Assembly: GCA_964511025.1 (NCBI GenBank)
Contig: CAZEDK010000020.1
Location: 1 to 31,923 of the forward strand
Direction: 5' to 3'
Length of the DNA stretch: 31,923 nt
Source: CAZEDK01 sp964511025
GTDB taxonomy: Bacteria; Patescibacteriota; Gracilibacteria; UBA1369; GWF2-33-10
Position 1 is the first letter of the stretch, and every line of letters begins with the position of its first letter. Both the position numbers and the translations under genes were made by a program. This document shows positions 7,798 through 18,400 of the stretch, piece after piece. Below the pieces are notes generated by a model, which worked only from the letters and a program-made list of their open reading frames with translations, made no database searches and was not told the origin of the DNA.

Positions 7798-10700
7798 TTG
7801 AATGCAAAATTAGACAAAAACAAGGATTTGTTGAGAGAAAGCAGAATTATTTTTGAAGAGGCTATTTCTGCAATTCCGAAGGTCGAAGCAGCAGGATTTG
7901 AAACTGACATGGAACCGTCTAAAACCCGTGAAGAACAGCAAAGAGAACAATTACTTGAAAGAACTCAGCAAAGACTTATTGAAGCTGCAAATGAGATAAG
8001 AGATGACAAATCAGAAAATCTTATATGGCAGGCTCTTGAAGCTTCACATATAACTAAATCCTCTGATCTAAATAATTTAGAAGCAGTAAAAACTTTGTTA
8101 AACGCACTAGACGGAGTGCCATTTGGAACAAGTCCGAAAGAAAAAGCTTTACATGATTATCTAGGAAACAAAGCACATATAGCTTTACTTACTAAGTGGG
8201 CTGTTCCACCAAGTAATCCAGATAAAGATGAAGAATTCAAGCAAATCTGGAAAAATTTTAATGCAACAAGCGATACAAATACTATTATAAATTTAGAAGA
8301 ATTTACAGAAAACATGCGAACTAATTTGAGAACACTCGAATTATTCAGACAAAGAATTGATACAAAATTAATATCAATAAATACAGCGGAGCAAGCTCAT
8401 AAAAAAGCAAATTTAGGTAAAAATATAGTTGAACTAACTCTACTTAAAGGCAAAAAAAATTTGAAAAATATCATTCCTGAAGAGTATTACTATATTGGAA
8501 CTTTAGTAGGTGCAGTACTTATGTGTACTGAAAAATTCCGAAATCTTGGCATGGGATTTCTAGTTGCAGGTGGTGCGGGAGCATTACTTAATAACTGGGA
8601 GTACAAAGACCCCAAAGAAATTCCATCCGACACTTTTGCTTCAGTATATGGCAATGAAAACAATGCATTAATCCCGAGAAGAAGAAACAAAGCTATTGCA
8701 ACACTTGAAACGATATCAACCCAAACCGCAGCTAGATTTGATAGCTTCGGAAGCATATATGATAAATATTTAACTTTGAAAAACAACTCTACTTTTCAAC
8801 AAAAACTACAAGAAAAAGGCAAAAATATTGAATCTGAAGATGTACCATACTTAGATATACCTGGAATTACAAAAAACAATTGGCAGATAGCTTTTGAAGC
8901 TATATGGGTATTTGAACAAAAATTTGCTCCTTTATTAAAAGATCCTGTATTCCTAGAACAATTAAGGAATATGCCATTTGGCGTAGTAGCACCAATGACT
9001 GAAAAAATGGCATTCAAAAATCTAGGAGATAGCCATCAAGCTGCTCTTGCTTTCATAGCTGAAAAAGCAAAAGCTTGGGGGAAAGAAGAAATGGCAGAAG
9101 CTGGAAAGCTATTAGACAAAGGTAGAAGAGAATGGAATCCAATGAGTGTTGAGAACCAAATAAAAAGAATTTTAAATGCAGAAGGTATTGAAGCATTTGC
9201 AAGTTTTGATGCAGAAAAAAACCAGATGACAATATTTGGAGTACCTTATTATGTAGAGTTTATTTCCAAACCGGGAGACAAAGAAACTTTTTCATTTTCA
9301 GATAATGAAGTAAAAGGTATGAGACTAACTCCAAAAGGGCATGGAAACGATGTATTAAGTCAAGAAATATTCTATGAAGGTGCTTACAAGAACCCAAACA
9401 GAGAACAACTAGAAAGAAATGCAAAAACAGTTGTTATGAAACAAATAAAAAAAGATTTAGAAGATAAAGATAACGTCGTTAAATCATATGTAGCAGCAAG
9501 CGAACCTAAACTTGATTTTATAACAAATGAAAAAGGAGGAGGATCCTGGATAGCTGAAATACCCCTTAATCCGCTTTATTCCGCCAAACTGGGTAAAGTT
9601 AAATTCAAAGTGAGTACAAGCTTACACGAAAACATAGCTGGCACTTATGAATACTCCAATAACTATAGCTCAAAAATTGATGATGAAGCTACTCCTCAAA
9701 TTGGCTTAAAAGAAGCAATAGAAGAAAAATACATAAACGATCTACAAAAAGATTTAGGGAAAGAGTTGGCAGTATTGCCTAGTAGCTTGCATATACGCAA
9801 ACACGATGAAGACGGAACTAAAGCAATATTTGATACAAGCAAACCGCTAGATGTACAAATAGGATTTGAAAATAAACCTTGGCGCAGAGATCCATCGGGA
9901 GAATTAATTTCTTTAGATGCCTTGGCTGAATGGAAAAATGATAAATGGGAAATAAATGTAAACAATTTAGAAAATGATGCAGAAGTACAAAAGAAATATG
10001 CACATATAATCTTAAGTGATATATGCCGTGAGCTTAATTCGCTTGGAGAAGGTGGATATGAGAAGTTTATTACAGACTTCTTACCAATTTTCGAAGATAT
10101 TCCTTGGTCATACCTTGTAAGCGGGTCTATAAATGAAGCAGAATTCAAACAATATGGCAGTAGCTTCTTCTTCAATATATATAAGATGATTGAACAAATA
10201 AATGATCCTAAGAAAAGTGCTGAACTTATAAATGGTTTAGTTACAGATGGTAAAAAAGTTTTAGCAAATATAAGAGCACTTAAGAAAACTGATCTCGACG
10301 GAAGCCCTAGAAAAGTATCAAAATCAGAATTTGCTGATTTATTCAAAGAATTCAGAGAAGTTAATGTACCGAACGACCTAAAACCATCAGCAGACTTCTT
10401 GTACAAAGAGCTTAAATTACTTGGCCTTGAAACAAAAGATCTCACTAATCAAGTTTATTTACGCTTTATAAATGAAACTCAACAACATATCAAAGACTAT
10501 GAAGCAAAAAATGGTAAATTAAGTACTGAGAAAAAAAGAGAATGGTATGCGTATGTTGCTCAAAAATATGTAGATACTTTCACCATATATCAGTACAAGG
10601 CTTTCATGACTTACGACGATTACGCTCAGAATAAAGAAATCTTTGATATTGGTAATCTTTGGATCAAAGGTGTAGAAAGTTTTGAGACCAAAACTGAAGA

Positions 10701-13700
10701 CTTGAAACACGAACTTAGATTAATGGCAGTAGAAAGACTATTTTTCAAAGATAATGTTTTCTACAAAAACAGCCCTGATGCAGTTAAAAAAGTCTTGAGA
10801 GCAGCAGCACTAAGAATAAGAATAGAACATAGATGTAAAAGGACATCTAGTCCTTGTGAATATTTGGATGAACTAAAAACTCGATTACCACAAACATTAT
10901 GGCAAGTATTTTCAAAGGTTACAGGCTTTAATGAAGTCAATATCAATTATGGTAAATTTAAAGAAGCTATTATTGAAGGAGGACAAAGTGCTGGAGATGC
11001 TATAGATAGCATCATAAGATGGGTGGTTACAACAGTAGCTAGCAGCAGTGCTTTCCTAATTAAATCAATATTAGGAGCACTAGCAGAAGCTGGTATAGAA
11101 GTTTATTATGCAATCGAAATGGACCCTGTAGAATTTGAAAAATACAAAAGACTAAAAAGAGAAGCCGCACAACTTGACAGAGATAAAGCTCGCACTGCAG
11201 AATTAAATAGAAGAGAAGCAGAACAACAGAAGAGAGCAGAAGAACTAAAAAAGGCAAAAGGTGATTGTGATAATTGTGAAGATGATAGATTAACTCCTGC
11301 AGTTTTAAATGGACTGCTGTGCCGTGATGAAATATGCGAAGAAGAAGTACAAGGTTATGAATTCAGATCCAAATTGCCAGAAGAGATTAGAAATGCAGTT
11401 TATGACAAACTTAGTGAACCAGAACGTAAAGTCTATGAATTATTAGAACCTCAACAAAAAGAAACTTTTATAAGAAAAAGAGCTGATAATATGCTCGGAG
11501 CTGAAGCAAAAGAATCTAAGCATAGAATACAGCCTGAACTGCCAATAAATGGCTTCACTGACGAAAAGTTGTTATCAGAAAAAGATTTACTGCCAAAACA
11601 AAGATTTATTTTCCCTGGAGATATAATAACTGCAAAATCAGGTAACATGGAGAGGCATATATGTGAAGTCTTAAGAGAAGACAAGGATTCATATTATTTT
11701 GTAATTGATTATGCTAATGGTGGAAAACTTGCAAAGATAGACAAAGCAAATGCATATAAAAGCCTTAAATATAAACAAGCAACTAATGGTAATAGTGAAT
11801 CTGGTGTAATAAACAGTAATGGAGTACTCGAAACAGTACGATTTACTGATAAAAAAGATTTAGATGATAAGTATGAAGTCATATTCAAGGATAATAGTAA
11901 ACACATAGTAGATACAATTAGAGATACAGTTTATAGAAGACCTATATCTGAAACTGATCAAACAGTTGAAGTTAAAAAGAAATTATCTGTTAGTGGCCCA
12001 AACGAAACCTACATAATAAGAGATCTTGTAGATTATAGCCAGGAAGGGAAAGGAAGATATGATATAATGGAGGTAATGATTAACAGAGGAGGAATACCAA
12101 AAACCGTAGGAAGAATTTATATTTCTCCTGAAGGCAAACCTATTAAGCTACGAGCTATTGATCAAACAACCTTAGAGCCAGTAGGCACTATATTTACAGT
12201 TAACAGCCCTGAAGAAGCTAACAATATAGTAAATATGTTTTTTGATCTTCCTGAGAACAAAGCTTATACAGAATTAGTAAAAAATCTTGGCGACAGCGCA
12301 TTTGGAATGGAGGTTAGCAATTGGGATCCTGTAAGCAGACAATATCCTACTGACAATCTACAATTAGCCAAATTATTCCTTGTAGACCCAATTGATGAAA
12401 CGTTAAAAGGCTCTATTAGATTTGCTAGAAACCAAGAAGATCCAGCATTGGATGTTTTGAATAGTAGTGGAGCAACAATTGCTACAATACAGTCAAATCA
12501 AGATAAAGAAGTCAAAACAAATGAGTTATTAAAAGAGTTGGAAAAACTCCAGCCAAATAGAGAAACAATTATAAGTATGGCTAAACAACTAGCTGGTCAG
12601 AGAGCAGACAATATTAGCGTAGGTGTAGCTAATGATGAAAATGAAAGAATAAAATATAATAAGAAATATAATGGCTACATATTATTTGTATATGAAAACA
12701 ACGTTTTGAAAGGAATGATAAGGTTAAATTATCTAACTACTGAATTTGAATATTATATCGGTGAACCAAAAGAGAGTATGAAAGAGTCAGATTGGGCAAG
12801 CTATAGAGGAGAGCTAAGCAACCTTCCTGAAGTTGTAACAGGGAAACGAAAACCTGAAATACTACAAGGAAATAATAGAAATGATTTTAATAAATACATT
12901 TTAAACAATCTATATAGTGAAGATAGTATATATAGTAGCCCTGAAGCAAAAGACAGAATTGAATCTGCAAAAAAGAATTTAAACAGCATGAGGGAAGCAT
13001 CACCAGACATTAAGAAAATCTTTGAAGGAAATGTAATAAAAAATGTAAATAATTATTTAACTAGTCTAATAGATGTAAATGATTTTGCCAAAAACATTGA
13101 AGATAATGATTACCAAGTAGCAGTACAAATAGCATTATATATACTTGGAAAAGGTAAAACAGTAGGTATTATAGATGGACAAATAGGTGGACAAACATAT
13201 AGAGCAATTGATGAATTACTAGATAATCTAAATGGCACGACTACAAAAAATAGCTTCAGTAACACAAGTATAATAGAAATATCTAATAAATTAAATGAAT
13301 ATCAGACTGGAAATAGTTATAATAATTGGAGCGAATTTTTAAGAAGAAACTATGCATATGAGAATATAGGAACTACTATGGATTCTCATAGAATAAATAT
13401 TAACTATTCAGATCCCAAATTTAGGAACACAAACGAAGTGTTTATGTCAGATCAATTTGAACAATTAACAAAAGAACCTGCTATAAGTGAAAAAGCTAAG
13501 GCATTAAAATTAAACAGAAAAGAAGTTTTGGATGCATATGTAATATTCGCAGCAATAACTTCTCAAGAAAGTAATCCATCAGGTGCTTATGGAGGTTATG
13601 GCCAATTGGGGCAAAAGTTAATAAGACCATCTATTGGTTATCCCGAAAGAGCTATAGGTAGATATCAAATTATGCCTTTTGAATGGAGAGAGTGGTCAGA

Positions 13701-14049
13701 CTGGTATTTAAAAGAAACTTATAAAGATTCCTCGTATGGAGTTATTCTACCTACCCCCAAAAACCAAGATATAGTAGCTTTTTGCAGAATGTTAGACTTA
13801 TATAATGCAGCTAAAATCCTTCAGCCCAAAGGAGCTACAACAATTGAAGAATTTTCTGCCTACATCTCAATTAATTGGTACGGAACTGGTGGACAAACCC
13901 CAACAGACATGTTAGATTTGAATACCTTCTCAAGTGAAAAGCCAACTAATAATGTCGACCCATCGCCAAAAGAATACGCAAGCTCAATAGTAACAAAAGT
14001 AAAAGCTACACAAACTAATTATAACACTAAATACACTAGCAGATTATGA
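7798..14049 (+). CDS. giant protein, 2083 aa, with C-terminal lytic-transglycosylase-like domain
   Basis: The start is a TTG about 28 nt past a strong -10; the first in-frame ATG is about 38 codons later. Visible parts, in order: a charged helical N-terminus; a hydrophobic pair of segments near residues 231-265; long mixed alpha/beta sequence; a second hydrophobic segment near 1072-1105; a charged coiled coil; and a Cys cluster near 1156-1185 (CDNC, CRDEIC). Residues about 1769-1812 resemble a PG_binding_1 unit (VQIALYILG, IIDGQIGGQTYRAID). Residues about 1910-2050 resemble lysozyme-like transglycosylases: TSQES with candidate catalytic Glu 1924, then GRYQIMPFEW. In these families the Glu cleaves the glycan strand. 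It is likely envelope-associated, with its C-terminus at the wall. It overlaps the next gene by 4 nt (ATGA). A phage tape-measure protein can share this architecture, but no phage genes are near. Confidence 0.85.
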   Translation: MNAKLDKNKDLLRESRIIFEEAISAIPKVEAAGFETDMEPSKTREEQQREQLLERTQQRLIEAANEIRDDKSENLIWQALEASHITKSSDLNNLEAVKTLLNALDGVPFGTSPKEKALHDYLGNKAHIALLTKWAVPPSNPDKDEEFKQIWKNFNATSDTNTIINLEEFTENMRTNLRTLELFRQRIDTKLISINTAEQAHKKANLGKNIVELTLLKGKKNLKNIIPEEYYYIGTLVGAVLMCTEKFRNLGMGFLVAGGAGALLNNWEYKDPKEIPSDTFASVYGNENNALIPRRRNKAIATLETISTQTAARFDSFGSIYDKYLTLKNNSTFQQKLQEKGKNIESEDVPYLDIPGITKNNWQIAFEAIWVFEQKFAPLLKDPVFLEQLRNMPFGVVAPMTEKMAFKNLGDSHQAALAFIAEKAKAWGKEEMAEAGKLLDKGRREWNPMSVENQIKRILNAEGIEAFASFDAEKNQMTIFGVPYYVEFISKPGDKETFSFSDNEVKGMRLTPKGHGNDVLSQEIFYEGAYKNPNREQLERNAKTVVMKQIKKDLEDKDNVVKSYVAASEPKLDFITNEKGGGSWIAEIPLNPLYSAKLGKVKFKVSTSLHENIAGTYEYSNNYSSKIDDEATPQIGLKEAIEEKYINDLQKDLGKELAVLPSSLHIRKHDEDGTKAIFDTSKPLDVQIGFENKPWRRDPSGELISLDALAEWKNDKWEINVNNLENDAEVQKKYAHIILSDICRELNSLGEGGYEKFITDFLPIFEDIPWSYLVSGSINEAEFKQYGSSFFFNIYKMIEQINDPKKSAELINGLVTDGKKVLANIRALKKTDLDGSPRKVSKSEFADLFKEFREVNVPNDLKPSADFLYKELKLLGLETKDLTNQVYLRFINETQQHIKDYEAKNGKLSTEKKREWYAYVAQKYVDTFTIYQYKAFMTYDDYAQNKEIFDIGNLWIKGVESFETKTEDLKHELRLMAVERLFFKDNVFYKNSPDAVKKVLRAAALRIRIEHRCKRTSSPCEYLDELKTRLPQTLWQVFSKVTGFNEVNINYGKFKEAIIEGGQSAGDAIDSIIRWVVTTVASSSAFLIKSILGALAEAGIEVYYAIEMDPVEFEKYKRLKREAAQLDRDKARTAELNRREAEQQKRAEELKKAKGDCDNCEDDRLTPAVLNGLLCRDEICEEEVQGYEFRSKLPEEIRNAVYDKLSEPERKVYELLEPQQKETFIRKRADNMLGAEAKESKHRIQPELPINGFTDEKLLSEKDLLPKQRFIFPGDIITAKSGNMERHICEVLREDKDSYYFVIDYANGGKLAKIDKANAYKSLKYKQATNGNSESGVINSNGVLETVRFTDKKDLDDKYEVIFKDNSKHIVDTIRDTVYRRPISETDQTVEVKKKLSVSGPNETYIIRDLVDYSQEGKGRYDIMEVMINRGGIPKTVGRIYISPEGKPIKLRAIDQTTLEPVGTIFTVNSPEEANNIVNMFFDLPENKAYTELVKNLGDSAFGMEVSNWDPVSRQYPTDNLQLAKLFLVDPIDETLKGSIRFARNQEDPALDVLNSSGATIATIQSNQDKEVKTNELLKELEKLQPNRETIISMAKQLAGQRADNISVGVANDENERIKYNKKYNGYILFVYENNVLKGMIRLNYLTTEFEYYIGEPKESMKESDWASYRGELSNLPEVVTGKRKPEILQGNNRNDFNKYILNNLYSEDSIYSSPEAKDRIESAKKNLNSMREASPDIKKIFEGNVIKNVNNYLTSLIDVNDFAKNIEDNDYQVAVQIALYILGKGKTVGIIDGQIGGQTYRAIDELLDNLNGTTTKNSFSNTSIIEISNKLNEYQTGNSYNNWSEFLRRNYAYENIGTTMDSHRININYSDPKFRNTNEVFMSDQFEQLTKEPAISEKAKALKLNRKEVLDAYVIFAAITSQESNPSGAYGGYGQLGQKLIRPSIGYPERAIGRYQIMPFEWREWSDWYLKETYKDSSYGVILPTPKNQDIVAFCRMLDLYNAAKILQPKGATTIEEFSAYISINWYGTGGQTPTDMLDLNTFSSEKPTNNVDPSPKEYASSIVTKVKATQTNYNTKYTSRL

Positions 14050-14966
14050 GATTAAACTCACCTTCTCAACTACCAAGCCTAGAAAACATACAAGCTTCTA
14101 TAAAAACCAAATGTTTTGCATTACTTGCAGGAGTAATGGCTCTTACAGCAGCTCCTGAAATAGCAAATACTGCTAAAAGCTTATTAGGCCCGGAACAAGC
14201 AAATCTCCCCGCTGAAATAAAACCTTTAGTAGATAATACAAGAGAAGTTCTTTCTGCTGTAGCTAGCTTTGCCCCTACGGCACAAGCTCAAATAAGCGGT
14301 TCTGAATTTGATAGAGCTGTTAGAGATTCTACTACAAATGAACCAGCAAAGGAAGACAGAAGAGAAGAAAGGAGTGAAGAAAAAAAGCCAGAAAAAAATG
14401 ATAATAAAATAGAAGAACCACCTTCTACTTATGATCCGCACGCAGAATTAGAAAAATTATTAGAAAAACAAGATTTCGGAAAAGATAAAGGCAGTTCGAT
14501 ACCTTGGGGTCCCTTAGAAGGTGTCCCTGAAGCATTATTGCATGCTCTTTATCTATTCGTAGCTGCTAGATTTGTTGGAGCTAATAAAAGAGATTTCTAT
14601 AATAGCGGAATGTCAATAGGTACAGCAGCAATGTTTGATAGTATACGTACATTATTCACTATACCATTTGTTCCAATGGCGGCTGGTTCTTATGCTGCAA
14701 CAATTCATTCCATATTATTAAAATCTGGAAGATTAGCCCCAGGGACAAGAATGAATGACAATTTAACAAGAATTGCCTACTATGGAGGACCTGTAGCTAC
14801 ATGGATAATTGCAGGATTAGATGTAGGAGAAGAAACTCAAGAAAAAATTATATCTTTACCCTGGCAAGCAGACCTGGGGGTAGTAAGCATAGTTTGCCCA
14901 ATCATTACTTACTTGTTATATCGAGGCTATCGAGCTAGAATTACAGGAACCAATCCTACACCTTAA
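14046..14966 (+). CDS. multi-pass membrane protein, 306 aa, unknown family
   Basis: The ATG overlaps the TGA of the 2083-residue gene, so the two are translationally coupled. An N-terminal hydrophobic segment (FALLAGVMALTAA, about residues 24-38) could be a signal peptide or anchor, since an Ala-rich stretch with a plausible AQA site follows near residue 80. Residues 95-150 form a very charged linker (KEDRREERSEEKKPEKN). The C-terminal half has about four hydrophobic helices (about 165-185, 195-225, 250-265, 275-295). This looks like a membrane base with a soluble region, and coupling suggests it partners the wall-hydrolase-bearing giant protein. No named family was recognised. Confidence 0.75.
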   Translation: MRLNSPSQLPSLENIQASIKTKCFALLAGVMALTAAPEIANTAKSLLGPEQANLPAEIKPLVDNTREVLSAVASFAPTAQAQISGSEFDRAVRDSTTNEPAKEDRREERSEEKKPEKNDNKIEEPPSTYDPHAELEKLLEKQDFGKDKGSSIPWGPLEGVPEALLHALYLFVAARFVGANKRDFYNSGMSIGTAAMFDSIRTLFTIPFVPMAAGSYAATIHSILLKSGRLAPGTRMNDNLTRIAYYGGPVATWIIAGLDVGEETQEKIISLPWQADLGVVSIVCPIITYLLYRGYRARITGTNPTP

Positions 14967-14977
14967 TAGAAACATCT

Positions 14978-15229
14978 ATGGCTGAAACACCAAACAATGG
15001 CGAAGGAAAAGGTGTTATAGGATTCATTCTAGACCAACTCAATCTAGGATCTATACCTGATCCACTTAAAAGAATAACAAAATTTGTTGGAGAAAGTGTT
15101 AAACTCTCAACAGCAATAACAACATGGATTCCGGAAAGATTACCCCTTGGTATTGGGCGATGGATATCAAATACTAGAAAACGATTTAACGCTGTTATTG
15201 ATAGAATAGTACCCGACGAAAGTAACTAA
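14978..15229 (+). CDS. small hypothetical protein, 83 aa
   Basis: A short unrecognised protein starting 11 nt after the membrane protein's stop, so probably in the same transcript as the 2083- and 306-residue genes. It begins with a Gly/Asn-rich leader and contains amphipathic rather than fully transmembrane helices (GFILDQLNLG, FVGESVKLSTAITTW), ending in a basic segment (RWISNTRKRFN). The start is ATG without Shine-Dalgarno. No function can be assigned; an accessory subunit of the membrane assembly is possible. Confidence 0.65.
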   Translation: MAETPNNGEGKGVIGFILDQLNLGSIPDPLKRITKFVGESVKLSTAITTWIPERLPLGIGRWISNTRKRFNAVIDRIVPDESN

Positions 15230-15305
15230 AAACACCCCAATTTATTCAAACCATTTTCCGCTTGATCCATAAAAAGCAACAATCCCATATTCTTGGCAAG
15301 GATTA

Positions 15306-15345
15306 TTTTAGTTTTTAGTTTTTAGTTTTTAGTTTTTAGTTTTTA
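15306..15345. repeat. 7-bp tandem repeats (TTTTTAG) ahead of a promoter
   Basis: Five units of TTTTTAG plus a partial one repeat in exact 7-bp register. They cover the -35 region and end 4 nt before the extended -10 at 15350-15358, the same arrangement as at 7721-7763. Confidence 0.9.
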
Positions 15346-15349
15346 AACG

Positions 15350-15358
15350 TGATATAAT
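15350..15358 (+). promoter_or_regulatory. extended -10 promoter for the 1070-aa gene
   Basis: TG-A-TATAAT is a perfect extended -10. The predicted start near 15365 gives an untranslated leader of about 120 nt before the ATG at 15486, and that leader contains the palindrome at 15409-15451. Confidence 0.7.
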
Positions 15359-15408
15359 GATAAGATAACTTTAAATACTAAATTTTGAATTTTTTTCCAT
15401 CCTTTGTC

Positions 15409-15451
15409 ATCCCAGGCCACAACGTAGTCACTTTGTGACTTGAACTGGGAT
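15409..15451. repeat. palindromic repeat in the 5' leader of the 1070-aa gene
   Basis: Outer arms ATCCCAG (15409-15415) and CTGGGAT (15445-15451) enclose an inner perfect hairpin AGTCAC-TTT-GTGACT (15426-15440). It is more GC-rich than its surroundings. It resembles the dispersed palindromic elements found in many bacterial genomes, but no second copy is in this window. Confidence 0.6.
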
Positions 15452-15485
15452 CCAGTAGGATAAACTTGTTTGTATTTCAAATTAT

Positions 15486-18400
15486 ATGAATAAAAATAAA
15501 TACACTGTCGAATTGCTAAATTTTAAAGAACGAAGGATGGTTTTTGATCAAATTCCTGAAAACGCTTCAACTTCAGCAGAATCAAAAGAACTGTCAATTA
15601 GTCAAAAAGACTTTTTCATAAGAAACTTAGATCAGCTCTCGGGACTGCCAAAATTTAGCGATAACAAAGAAGGCGTTCCACCATCTGAAGACTATTTTGT
15701 AATGTGGTATTTGTTTAATCAACTGAAAGGCTGGCCAAAAGATGCAGGTCTTTTGAATAAAAGCTCTTTTATCAGTCAAATCTCTAAATTAAGGAACGAA
15801 GATGTTATAGGACAAGAGTCTATCATTGGTTTTGATATTAAAATGCACCCAAATGAAAAAGAACAAGATAGATTAGAGTTCCAGTCTTTTGGTCTAGACT
15901 TTTACAAATTAGAAGCCTTAAAAAGCTATTTAGTTACAAATAATCAGTCAACGGCTTTTATAAATTACAATATAAAGCTTACAGATCCAATTGGCACACC
16001 ATCAATTGATAAAGAATTTGAGCAGAAACAAGCCAGACTCGATCAAATCATTCAATTGATTACAGATGGGCAGAATTTATATAGAGAATTTCAATCTCAT
16101 TGTTCGACTTACAAACAATATCAAGAAGGCATGACTTATGCCATTGAATATAGGCGAACAATGGAGATACAAGCGACAGCAAAACAGTCTATTCAAGATA
16201 GATTTGCAGTTGCAACTGACGCTGAAAAAGAAAAATTCAAATTCCTTCGTTCTGCTCTAATGGGAACAGTTCAACCGAAACTAGGCACTGAATATCAAGG
16301 AGAACTAACAGACAAAACAGAATTACTCAACATTACAGAATTAAGAGATCAATTTTACGAATTTCATACTTTGACAATCAATCATCCGATTGATCCACCT
16401 CCGTCCAATATAATGCTTGCATGGATAGCCTTTCGATCAAATCCCGATCTCAAGAGAAAATTTACAGATTTAACAGTAAATCAAAAAATTACCAGCCAAT
16501 GGATTGAAGAACACTTGTATTACAACAAGACAGTGCGCATGCCAGGCTTCTATTGTGTTAGTGGCAATTGGTATGTTACATATTACAAAGAACAGTTCTC
16601 TACAGCGCCAGAAAGAACTCTTATTCACAGTCCAATATTAGAACCGGCACTCGCTTTTGCCGATATCATCAAATATTCAAATTTTAATCCATCAAGAACA
16701 TTTTTGAATGCAGATAACATTCGCAGGCTTCAAAATTACATAGCGGAAGCGCAAGAAATATCTGACGGACTACAACTAATAAATCAAATAATCTATGAAA
16801 CTCGAGGCAAAAGTACGGAAATAGTACCAGCCATTGATCCAAGTGTTATAGATATTTATGATGAATCTTTACAAACTGGATATTTAAGCAGTCTTGGTTT
16901 TCATATGGTCAACTCCGAGATATCTGCAGGAAATGAAGATATAGTTACTATAACTTTTACTGATGATGCTCGTAATAACTACGTTTATAGCTACAATAGT
17001 GCTGATAGTCAACAAACACTAACAACTACTTTTGCTGATACAAATAAAACGGCAACAGAATCTGTCACCGGAGCATTTTTTGATTTGGTTAATGATATAG
17101 ACTTGTCAGTAATTACGACACAAGTAGCTCCGGAAACAGTAACAATAGCAACACCAGAAACCATAAAAATCACTGAAACAGATAAACAAAAAACTTTTTT
17201 AACAAATAGAGGCTTTGTAGTTCCTGGAGAACCTACACTTTCAGACAATCAACAAACTGTAACAATTGCATTTATTGATGCTTCTGCAAATACAGTTTAT
17301 AGCTATGAATACAAAGCTGATGGTTCGCAAACATTAACTAGAACTGTAGGTGAAGAAAGCACTTCTGAGACATCTAAAGCTGCGAAAGGACAGCCTTTTG
17401 GAATTTTGATTCCCGAAAGAGCTATCGCAAATCCAACTCCAGAAACCGCAACTAACGTTCCAGCATCTGGTACTGAAACATTAAACGATATAACTACAAA
17501 AGAAGCGTTTATTGCTTATTTAAATAATCCGGACTTGGATATTGAACAATTAAAAAATCTTTCTGCTGATTCTCTAGCTAGATTCACTGATGAAATGATG
17601 CAAACAACTTATAATAGCAGTTTTGAAGATATTGCTATTGGATATATAAATAATGGAACTTTATCAGATAAACTTGATAAGAAAATTTTCGAAGGATTTA
17701 CAAAAGATGGAATTTTGCCATTAGATACATACATTAATAGCATAACTCAATCTCTACTTGTAGCTAATCAATTTAATAATACAGCAAAAAGTCTCGATAT
17801 TTATACTGTTCTTTCAAAGAAAATATACGCAAGATCATTGGATACTTTGCAAAATGAAGCTCAAACAAAAGGACTTGGTATGAGAATTGCAGATGGCAAT
17901 CTGAATCCAGAAAAACAATATTTCTTATACAAAGAAGGCGGAAAAGTAGTTTTTGCTGATTCAATTACAAAAGCCGTTCAAGAAAAAAGAGAAGCAGAAA
18001 TGAATCCTGCTGATCAAGCTTTTCTTACAGCCATACAAAGAGTTTCAGGCGAAGGAGTAACTTTGCAAAATGTTGGTGAAATAGCATCTAATGTGCAACA
18101 ATGGATAACCGAAAGCGATACGCTCAAAGATGCATTTGTAAGTGGAGACAAAACAGCTATTGATGCCATGATGAAGGCTAATCCTGAATTCGCGAAATCC
18201 AAAGAAGGAAGAATTATCAGCGCAATAGTGGAAGTCGCGTTTATTTTGAGATTTTTTGCTGGCATGGGACTTGCTCACGCGAAAGAAAATTCCCCTCTTT
18301 CTCAACTATATGGAATTGACGGAAAAGGTATCGAAAGAAGGCTCAATCCAGCTATTCCACCTCCAAAAGAAATCAAACTGGCAAGGTTAACTGAATCCGT

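Noticed and set aside
9696..10445. 249-residue - strand ORF
   Set aside because: It lies wholly inside the 2083-residue gene; its Ser/Phe/Leu-rich composition is what the complement of an A-rich coding strand gives.
13141..13170. Walker A motif (GKGKT in the 2083-residue protein)
   Set aside because: It lacks the GxxxxGK[ST] spacing and lies inside the peptidoglycan-binding-like segment.
7798..14049. Prophage tape-measure protein
   Set aside because: Length, membrane segments and a lysozyme-like tail would fit, but no capsid, portal, terminase or tail genes are nearby and the neighbours are equally giant unknown proteins.
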